A DNA stretch of 64,000 nt, taken from NCBI RefSeq assembly GCF_024346955.1, contig NZ_AP024883.1, positions 3,610,543 through 3,674,542 on the forward strand. Direction: 5' to 3'. Source of the DNA: Vibrio mangrovi. GTDB lineage: Bacteria > Pseudomonadota > Gammaproteobacteria > Enterobacterales > Vibrionaceae. Each line of letters begins with the position of its first letter. The stretch's first letter is position 1. This document shows positions 1-8,900 of the stretch, in pieces. A model generated the notes under the pieces. It saw only the letters and a list, made by a program, of their open reading frames with translations. It did not search any database and was not told the origin of the DNA. The position numbers and the translations under genes are program-made.

Positions 1-248
1 ATGATTTCCTTTCCCTAAAGCCAATTACTCTGTTGTCATGCCAGCAATCGCCAAAGATTCATCACCTTACAATCCATGCTTCTAAGGCTTGGTAAGGCAT
101 TAATTATAAGCATTTTACATACCTTATATGCAATGAATATACTATTTTCAGAGAAATAATGACGGCTAAAGCAGCTGTCCTTCACAGACAATATCTCCAA
201 ATCACCTAACACAAGACTCAGAGTGTCTTCAATGCAATAGGTATAATC

Positions 249-1223
249 ATGACAACGTCAAATAATACAGTGAACTTTACATACGACACACATTACACCG
301 AAGGAGAGAGAGTTTCCTTTAAAAAACAAGGCCTGAACATCGCTGGGTTATTATTTTTTCCTGATAACTTTAATGCAGAAAATCAATATCCTGCGATCGT
401 CGTGTCACACCCGGGCGGTGGTGTAAAAGAACAGGCATCATCACTATATGCTTACCATCTGGCAAAAGCCGGTTATGTTGCACTGGCTTTTGATGCCTCT
501 CATCAGGGAGAAAGTGAAGGCCTGCCCCGATATCTGGAAGATCCGACATCCCGGGTTGAAGATATTCGCAGTGCTGTCGACTATCTTGTAACACTCCCTT
601 ATGTTGATGAAGAAAAAATCGGTGCGATGGGAATTTGTGCCGGAGCCGGATATACCCTGAGTGCAATTCAGACAGAGTACCGAATCAAAGCCGCAGCAGG
701 TGTCAGCTCCTGGAACACCGGACACAGTGCCAGACACGGTAATCCGGGATTGGATGATCCAAACAATATGCAGAATGTTCTGACTCAGGTTGCTCAGCAA
801 AGAACCCGCGAAGCCCGTGGTGAAGAGCCGCTGATTATTGGCTACGTTCCTGAAACCGAAGAAGAGTTCCAGAAGAACTATTACGGTAAGTCCGTGATCA
901 TGAAAGAAGCATATGAGTACTACAAAACCCCACGTTGTGCTTATCCGACTTCAGTGAATAAAGTGCTGTTTACCAGCCTGGACAAACTCGCAGCATTTGA
1001 TGCATTTTCTCATCTAGATACCGTATCTCCACGCCCATTACTGTTCATTGTCGGTAGTGGAGCCGATACGATTTATTTCAGTGAAATGGCTTATGAAAAG
1101 GCACAGGAGCCGAAAGAGTTATTCCGGATTCCGGGCTCAACCCATATCGATCTTTACGACAAAACTGAATATGTCTCACAGGCAGTAGATAAACTGGTCG
1201 ATTTCTTTAATCAGGCAATCTGA
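249..1223 (+). CDS. Alpha/beta hydrolase, dienelactone-hydrolase/YcjY-like
   Basis: Predicted cytosolic alpha/beta hydrolase of 324 residues with no signal peptide. The nucleophile-elbow region reads GMGICAGAG, placing Cys130 where most hydrolases have Ser; a Cys nucleophile is known in dienelactone hydrolases. Asp273 (GSGADTIYF) and His299 (GSTHID) are the best candidates for the other triad members, and an oxyanion-region motif SHPGGG lies at about residues 53-58. The substrate cannot be inferred. It is a single gene convergent with a LysR-type regulator, and a strong hairpin terminator follows the stop. The ATG at 249 gives the usual family length. Family assignment is solid; the specific reaction is unknown. 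Confidence 0.8.
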   Translation: MTTSNNTVNFTYDTHYTEGERVSFKKQGLNIAGLLFFPDNFNAENQYPAIVVSHPGGGVKEQASSLYAYHLAKAGYVALAFDASHQGESEGLPRYLEDPTSRVEDIRSAVDYLVTLPYVDEEKIGAMGICAGAGYTLSAIQTEYRIKAAAGVSSWNTGHSARHGNPGLDDPNNMQNVLTQVAQQRTREARGEEPLIIGYVPETEEEFQKNYYGKSVIMKEAYEYYKTPRCAYPTSVNKVLFTSLDKLAAFDAFSHLDTVSPRPLLFIVGSGADTIYFSEMAYEKAQEPKELFRIPGSTHIDLYDKTEYVSQAVDKLVDFFNQAI

Positions 1224-1269
1224 TTTATCGAACAGGAATCATCCGTTCGGTTAGCCCGATAATACTGAG

Positions 1270-1301
1270 CCTGAGTTGGTCTGGATCAACTCAGGTTTTT
1301 T
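1270..1301 (+). terminator. Rho-independent terminator after the hydrolase gene
   Basis: Perfect 9-bp stem CCTGAGTTG/CAACTCAGG with an 8-nt loop, followed directly by six T residues. It sits 47 nt after the hydrolase stop and between two convergent genes. Confidence 0.85.
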
Positions 1302-1328
1302 CGTGAAACAGGCAGAGAAAATATACGA

Positions 1329-2216
1329 TTATGTGAAGGATTGGCAGGCAGCCTTTAATCGCCCGAGAAAAACCTCAGCAGCCTTAGAAAGTGTCCGGTA
1401 CTTCTTCCAGACAATATGAATATCGACCCCCAGCTCCGGAGATAACGGCCTGTAGCAGAGAAGACACTCTTCCGATGTGCTCACCAGCCCATCCAGACAC
1501 AACGCATTACCAATCCCATTCTCAACCATCAGGGCTGCATTGAATATCAGATTGTATGTAGAAACGATATTCAGCTTCTTATAATCCACTCCCACCCACT
1601 TAGTGACTTTCTTATCAACATCCCGTTGTCTGGCACAAATCAGAGGCATATCTAACAATATTTCCGGAGTGATGCATTCCAAACTAGCGAACAGAGAGTC
1701 TTTTCTCATGAGAACGCCCCACTTATTTTTGTTCGGCAGGCGCAACGACTCAAAATTGGTTAGATCTTCGGGACTGATTAACACGCCGAAATCCAGTAAA
1801 CCTTTATTGATACGTTCAATCACTTCATCCGCATCACCACTATAGATATGGACCCGGATATTTGGATATTCTTCCCGCATCTCCCTGATAATCTGAACCA
1901 CCAGTGACATGGCGTGTGTTTCACCACAGCCGACGTAAATATCACCATGCACAAGTTCCTGTGCAAACAGAAACTCCGCCTCGGTCTTGTGGACCAGTTC
2001 CAGTATTTCCTCGGCTCTTTTGCGTAACAACATTCCTTCGTCTGTCAGGGTAATCTTGCGGCTGCCTCTGATAAACAGAGTCACGCCAAGCTCCTCTTCC
2101 AGAGCGCTTAACTGACGGGATAATGTCGGTTGAGTCAGATGCAGAAACTCAGAAGCTGCGGTAATGCTTTCCTCCCGCACCACCGTTAAAAAGTAACGTA
2201 GAACTTTCAGATCCAT
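1329..2216 (-). CDS. LysR-family transcriptional regulator
   Basis: A 295-residue LysR-type regulator. The N-terminal winged helix-turn-helix spans about residues 1-60, with the typical pattern ITAASEFLHLTQPTLSRQL. The rest is the periplasmic-binding-protein-like effector domain (about 90-290), with the usual linker helix between. LysR proteins bind DNA as tetramers and respond to a small molecule; the ligand here is unknown. It points toward the hydrolase gene rather than away from it, so the usual divergent promoter arrangement that would identify its target is absent. Its own promoter would lie in 2217-2400. The hydrolase is a possible target, but only by proximity. Confidence 0.88.
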   Translation of the reverse strand: MDLKVLRYFLTVVREESITAASEFLHLTQPTLSRQLSALEEELGVTLFIRGSRKITLTDEGMLLRKRAEEILELVHKTEAEFLFAQELVHGDIYVGCGETHAMSLVVQIIREMREEYPNIRVHIYSGDADEVIERINKGLLDFGVLISPEDLTNFESLRLPNKNKWGVLMRKDSLFASLECITPEILLDMPLICARQRDVDKKVTKWVGVDYKKLNIVSTYNLIFNAALMVENGIGNALCLDGLVSTSEECLLCYRPLSPELGVDIHIVWKKYRTLSKAAEVFLGRLKAACQSFT

Positions 2217-2405
2217 ATTTATCTCTCAGTGAAACGAACCACAACGAGCCTTCTCAACAAAGAACTCAAATAATCAACAACAAGCATATTATATGAGAGA
2301 AAAATGCCAAACTTGTCAAATGGTTGCTGCTGTGGTTATTGTAAAGAATCGATACGGTCTTTTGATAGGAGAAATGTGGTGCCTTAGTACAAGTGATCCA
2401 AAGGA

Positions 2406-2454
2406 TACCCAAAAAGCTTTAAGCAATACTAGCTAAACAAAGCTTTTTGGGGTA
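2406..2454. repeat. Long inverted repeat ending in TACCC/GGGTA
   Basis: Arms of about 15 bp, TACCCAAAAAGCTTT and AAAGCTTTTTGGGGTA (one extra G), are separated by 18 nt. It lies 3' of the small exported-protein gene that ends at 2478, so it may act as its terminator. The TACCC/GGGTA tips recall intergenic palindromic elements common in vibrios. No U-rich tail follows on either strand, so I class it as a repeat rather than a certain terminator. Confidence 0.5.
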
Positions 2455-2477
2455 GAGACGAATTTTTGTAAGCTATA

Positions 2478-2831
2478 TCATTGTATTGGAATTTTAACGC
2501 CATTAAGAACGGGGATATTATTAGATTTACAAGCACTCACATAAATTTGTACTTTTTGATTCTGAGCCTGAGCAGTTAGCAGCATTGACAGCCAAGTCTG
2601 AGAGTATGCATTGATATCATTTGGATCATACACAGCCAACTTTTCTGTGGCTACACATACAGAAGTTGAGGGTGATTCGTCAAATGTAGCTCTAAGCTGA
2701 ACCCTACCAAATGTCCCTTCGTTATAACTCAGTGACACATCTTCAATTGTCAACGGTTCGGTCCAGGCTCCGGCAAACACAGTCGAGGAAAGCAGCAGTC
2801 CGCCGAGAAGTAATGTTTTTTGTAATTTCAT
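2478..2831 (-). CDS. Small exported protein, candidate immunity partner of the RHS protein
   Basis: I do not recognise the family. From the ATG at 2831 it is 117 residues; the start was chosen because an AAGGA lies 6 nt upstream of this codon, although the frame stays open further upstream. The N-terminus is a clear Sec signal peptide (MKLQK, a Leu-rich core, then SSTVFAG), so the mature protein of about 95 residues should be periplasmic or secreted. Two Cys (in STSVCVATEK and VSACKSNN) could form a disulfide. It lies 119 nt downstream of the giant RHS gene on the same strand, where polymorphic-toxin loci usually keep the immunity gene. A periplasmic location would suit neutralisation of a lipase acting in the envelope. 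The immunity role is inferred only. Confidence 0.6.
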   Translation of the reverse strand: MKLQKTLLLGGLLLSSTVFAGAWTEPLTIEDVSLSYNEGTFGRVQLRATFDESPSTSVCVATEKLAVYDPNDINAYSQTWLSMLLTAQAQNQKVQIYVSACKSNNIPVLNGVKIPIQ

Positions 2832-2917
2832 CATGTTTCCTTGCTTTATCATCAATCAGTGGCCACTTATAGCTGTTTGCCCGGGCCTATTTTTACAAAG
2901 TGTCTCTTGTTATATAA

Positions 2918-2940
2918 CGGCAATCCTATAAGGAATGCCG
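2918..2940 (-). other. Hairpin between the RHS gene and the small exported protein gene
   Basis: CGGCATTCCT/AGGATTGCCG (minus strand) forms a 10-bp stem with one mismatch and a 3-nt loop, 13 nt after the RHS stop codon. The T-run after it is poor, so it may be a weak terminator or an attenuator that lowers expression of the downstream gene. Confidence 0.45.
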
Positions 2941-2952
2941 CCAAAACAGTTG

Positions 2953-5900
2953 TTAGCATTTACCATAAGCCGAACAGTAAGGATGATTTTTGTCCAGTCT
3001 TATGATTGGTGGATAGAACCCGAACTTACTATAAGGGCTGGAAATCAGTGAGCCGGGATTAAAGATTCCCCCGAGGAAACCACCGCTCACTCCATCATGC
3101 ATACCGTTGGTTACCATCACTCCCGGCCCACCAATATTGGTTGCAGGCAACGCATACACATGAGCGCTTGATGCGAAACCTCGACGAACCAGGTTGGTCG
3201 AACGCAGAGCGCCGAGACTATGACCAATACTAATCCGCTGCCCTTCAGCCTGACGGATAAAGCTACGGCCCACAGCATCGATTTCGCCCTGATAGCCAAG
3301 AATTGTGTCGTTTACATCCCAGATAACACCCCACATACCATGTTTATCCCGGGTGGTAAAACCATAAATCTGGACACCTTTATCATCAATGTGCACCGTA
3401 TCTCCCGCGATAGCTAAACCAAGCTCTGAATTCAACTGAAGCAACACATTCGCTTCATAAAGGCTCAGGCCTAATTTGTTCGCATAATGCTCAACCCGGG
3501 TCTTCCAGTAATAGTTTTTCGCTTCAATTACTGCATTCGCAGCAACCTGCCCGAAACTGCCGCCCAAGCCATATAAGGCGAAATTCACAACGGTAGATTT
3601 CTCACGACTTAATGTGGCAGAAGTAACAAAGGAAATCGTTCCTTTGACGGAGCTCAGTGGATTGCCTACCCCATAGATCCGGGCTCCGGCATATGAGAAA
3701 GCTCCGGCACGAAAAGCATCACTGTATGAGCCGGTATATCCCAGAGTTGATGCAGCAGCATAACCGGCGCATCCAGCCGGACCACCGATAACACAGGCAG
3801 CTGTCTGTAATACCGTGTTCAGATACTTAACTTTAGCGACCCCTTTGAACACTTCCCTGGTGACTTTTTTCAGGCCCCGGCTGATCGCTTTTCTGATCTT
3901 TTTCCAGAAATGACCCGACGGATCGTAATACTTCATCGGGTTATTCAGCACATAGCTGTACCGGTTATAGGACTGACTGTTATCAGATGCCTGAATATAG
4001 GTGTCCGCACTCAGGAAACGGGCCAAGGTCGGATCGTATACCCGGGCATTCATATGGATCAGCCCCACTTCGCCGATATGCTCATGACCGGTGTAACCAC
4101 GATTCTGCATTAAAGCTTGTGCGACATACTGCGTTGGCTTACTCCATTCGAATGGTCGCTCTTTACCCCAGGCATCGTAGTTTTTCCGCTCAACCACATT
4201 GCCCCACATATCGGTAATCAGGTCGATAGAATGGAGCGCATCACTATGACTGTAACGAATCTGGCGATCGACCGATGCATAGTTTCCTTCTCCATCGGTT
4301 TTGGTGACATCAACATTGAGCGCAATTAACCGGCCATCAGCATAAATAAACTGTTTGTGCTGTGTGTTTCCGTCAGCATCTTCAACCCGCTCATAAACTT
4401 TACCCAGATACCAGGTTGTTTCACCATTGTGATTCTGCTTAAAGTAGCGCTGACGTGCAGAGTCATATCTGAACTCAACCCACTGCTCACCTGATTCAAT
4501 CCGCTCTGGCTTGTTGAAGGCATTCCAGTCAATAACACGCCCGCCACCGGTTACCATATTACCGTTGGCATCATACATATAAGTATTGTCGCCTGCGCGT
4601 GTCACAGCATGCGCATGATCGGGATCGGCATAGATATAGCGACCGACATCTGACTTATAGGTAATATTCCCTTCAGAGTCATATCTGACCGTATAATCCT
4701 TATTAAATAACGGATTATCCAGATGCTTATTATTGGTTCCTGTGAGGCGATTGGTTTTCAGACGATCCAGCTGGTCATAATAATACTCTTCGCGAATATC
4801 ATTAATGGCATCATAACGAGAGGTTACGTTATCCATCCGATCATAGGTATAGTGAAGTGACCGAATCAACTGATTTCCCTGAAGGGTCGTAATATTGAGT
4901 AACTGTCCGCTATCTTCCTGATAGTCGTACTGGTTACTCAGACCATTTCCGTAAACTTCCGCTGCAATTCGGCCTTCAGCATCCAGATCACTCAGCTTCC
5001 AGTAGCTCAGTTTACCTTTTGTCGGACTCGCATCTTTCAGTTCCTGCAACAGTAAAGACTCAGTTCCGCTTTCCTCACCTAAAGTCCGGTATCTCTGTGA
5101 AACTAGTTTTACCTGTTTTACCAGCTGAACCAATTGATTAGCAGCCTGTAGGTAACTGGTTGCTTTACGGTGAGTATGATCTTCAACGTATTCAAGACGA
5201 TGGATATCATCAGCCAGAACAGTCAGTCGCCCAAACATCTCCCGGATTCTCTGGTCGTAGAGTGGATCATCCCGATCTAAAGTGAAACTAACCAACCCGG
5301 CACTGTTGTTATCAGCATAGTGACCATAGTAAGCAATCTGATTTGCCGCCGTTAAACCAGATTCAACACTAGCCCATTCTTCTAAGCTGACTTTCCGTAA
5401 TAGATTTCCGTCCAGCTTCAGATGGAATTTAGGTTTCTGCACCACAGTAATCGTAACAGGAGCAGGTATCAGTACGGTCCGGTTCGGAACCTTAAAGTAC
5501 TGCTCGCCATATTCATCGTAAAAAGCTTCCAATGCCCGGCCATGAAGTTCCGAATACATTTGCTGGGCAAACAGCTCATTCTCAGCAACACCATCAGCCG
5601 AAATAACATGGTCTTTTAACTCCAGATATTCTTTTTCACGATCCTGATAGAAATATTGCTGTCTTCTGAGCTCTTTCGCTTTACGCAGGTAATCACTCGC
5701 ACGAGCCAGAGCTTGATTGATCAATGGCTGAATGACCTGATCATATTCCTGATCGCTAAAGTTAAGCTGAGCCTGACTAATGTCGCCCCAAATCTCCGTA
5801 TTGATCCCGGTCTGATCATCACGTTGATAATTCAGCGTGAACTGGTTCGGCCGATGCTCCGCAACCAACTGGCCGAGGTTGTTATATTCGAAACGACGGC

Positions 5901-8900
5901 TAAGCGTCTGATCTTCGGTAATCAACTCCTCTTTACTGGCTCTGCCGACAGCATCAACATAAAAGTTTTTAATCAGTTCGCCTTTGACTTCACTTTGTAG
6001 TAACGCACCATTCCATTTGCGAATACCTGTTGCCGTCGCTACTGAGTCATAATGCCAGGTTGTAGTCCGGATCTGCTTTTGCTGCCCCTGAGCCGTATCT
6101 TGTATGGTCTCTTCATTACTTTCTGTCATCCGGCCAAGCGCATCATACTTCATCGTTGTCCGTTGACCTTTAGCATCTGTCTGGCTTTGCAACAGACCAA
6201 AACCATCATAGACATAAGTCCAGAGACCTAAATCCGGATCACTGTGATAAACTTCTTTCCCTTGCACGTTATAACGGGACTCGATCGTATTACCGACTGA
6301 ACTCGTGACCGATTTCAGCATTCCATCCGCATAATATTGCTTAGTGAAACTCCCGCCTTCCGGCTCCAGTTTCTGAATCTCCCATCCCATCACGTTGAGA
6401 TAAGTCGACTCTTTTCTCCCCTTCGCGTCGATTTTGACTGTCACAAACGGACGGTACTGGTAAGAGACCCAGCTTTGCTCTTTTCCTGCCGGTCCCGGCT
6501 GAGAAACGGTATGAATACGGCCCAGACGGTCATAAAGGGTATATGTATACTGAGGGACATCACCAGCGTAGTAAGGACGGGTGACGGAGCGAATCTGGCC
6601 CAATGCCGTATACTGGTTATCAACCAGAACCCACTGACCATTCAAAGCCCTGTGTGCAGTACGAACCTTACGCTGCAACATATCGTAAAAAGCAACTTGT
6701 GTTGCCAGCCCCGGAGTATCGGAAACAACACAATAAACAGCATTTGACGGTTTAATACCACACCGGTTATCTGATGCCGGCAGGTACAGATATTGAGTCT
6801 TGATAAAACCAGTTTCAGCCTGTTTCCAGGACTCAGTTTGACGTCCCAGACCATCAAGATATGTCCGCGATTCAAGACCATTCGGATCCCAGTTGGTCAT
6901 CACACCGAGTAACCGATCTTTGACCGTCCGGCTTTGATGGCCCAACGGATTGGTATTGATTGCCGTCGTCAGGTTTTGTGAATATGTCAGTGAATGCTCG
7001 GATTCTTTGCTGACAAGCACGCCATTCTGTTGTGCAGAAGTCGTCTCTGATTCGACAAAACCTTCGCTGTTATACCGATATTTCTTGGTCACAGCCAGAG
7101 CATTGCCGGGATCACTCACTTCTTTGATAACTTTCCCTGTTGCAGGATCGTAAGTAAACTCAGCAACCTTACTTATCCGGCTCCCATCAGCATGAACCTG
7201 AGTTGTCTTCGAATAAGTCAGTCGTCCCAGTAACCAGGATGAAGAATGATTGCTAAACTGATTTTCAACAGTTTTACTGTAGGCCTCAGTTAATCCGGTC
7301 ACCGGATTTAGTCCCTGAGTCAGAGTCGTCGTTTTTCCTACATTACCATAATCATCAATCTGTTCATGGCTGACAGTCGTTGTCATCAACAGGTTTCTAT
7401 CTAAATCATAGCTTTTATCAGCCTGTTGCCGCCCATAAACCTGATAGCTATCATGATTGGTCACCACTGGTTTGTTATTTACCAACTGCTGATACTGATC
7501 GTGCTCGATGATATAAGTCGTTAACGTTTTCGGCTGAGCGGCCAGTTTCTGTTTCAGATCATCATCCACCGGAGACAAAATCGCCTGAGAGCCCTGCTCC
7601 AACTCAGATACCGGCTCTAAATTTTCTACCAGATAGTATTGATGGCTCGGTTTAATAATCGTGATAATAACCGGTCCCGATATGAGGACAGCGGAATCCG
7701 GCTTTTTGGCATAAGTTTTATCCTGATAGCTGATCAGCTCATATCGTTGGGCAAGAACTTGGGTTTCCTGCCGAATCTGAGCCTGAGACTTCGGCCGTTC
7801 CAGTCCCTGACGAGCAACTGACTTATGGTTATAGATAGCTTCAGACTCATTCAACAGCGTCAGATGACGGAAATTCCAGAAGTTAACTTCATTACAGGAA
7901 CTGCAGTTTTCATCCAACGTGCTCTCATCACCAAGAAACTCTTGCTGACGCTTTTGGTTCTGGCTGTAAGGAAACTCGGTATAAAACTCGATATATCGGT
8001 TCCGATAATTGTCACCATTGACGAACTCACGTTGTTTAACCCACTGAAAACCACCGGAACCTTCGCCTCGGGTATCATAGCTATACGGACCATACTGGAA
8101 CAGGTAGCTGGTCGTTCCACTACCATTGTCACTATCCAGCCGGTAAGCGACCGGATGGTCAAAAGAAAGATTTTGTTTTGGTAGCGTAACCGGAGTGATC
8201 GCCGACCGATCGGTGTGCTCTCCGTACGACCCAAACCATACCTGGGATGTATGACCGAGTCCGTTGGTCACTTTAGACAATAATAATGATCGGTTGATGA
8301 GATTTTCAGCGGTCTTGCAAATCAGCTGACCTGCTTGATCCGTACAGAAATCCAGCTGACCGTCCTGATTCAGATCAGCCCACCAGCGCTGACTGCTTCC
8401 CCAAGAATCTACTTTAAACTGATAATTTTCTTTATTGATATTGGTACAGAAAATCTGAGAACCACTACCACGACAGAAATCAATAACACCATCCTGATTC
8501 AGATCCTGCCACCAACGTTTATCAGCATCTCCCCAGTCACCATTCCAGTCAGGTCCACCGACTAAAACCAGATCGTTACTCAAACTGGAAACATCACCGT
8601 GGGAACCATAAGAACAGGTCAGATTTTTCTCCTGACCGGCCTCATTCTTGGTCGCACGGCACAGATCAGTTGCACCATCGCCATTGATATCAATCCACCA
8701 GCGCTTATCTTTAGTCCCGGCATCCGTCAGAGAGAAAGTACGCACCTGTTTCCCTTTCACTTCAGTGGCATTAAATAGTGTGCACTTGACAAGATTCGAG
8801 CTCACCTGGCATAAATCCAGACTACCGTTACCATCCAGATCAACCCAGTCTGTTTCACTATTCGCATCCCAGACCAGATGATTCAGATGTACAGTTTCCT

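Noticed and set aside
1296..1311. Half-match to parS (TTTTTTCGTGAAACA)
   Set aside because: Only one half of the palindrome is kept (about 12 of 16 bases) and the rest is the T-run of the terminator; too weak beside two perfect sites.
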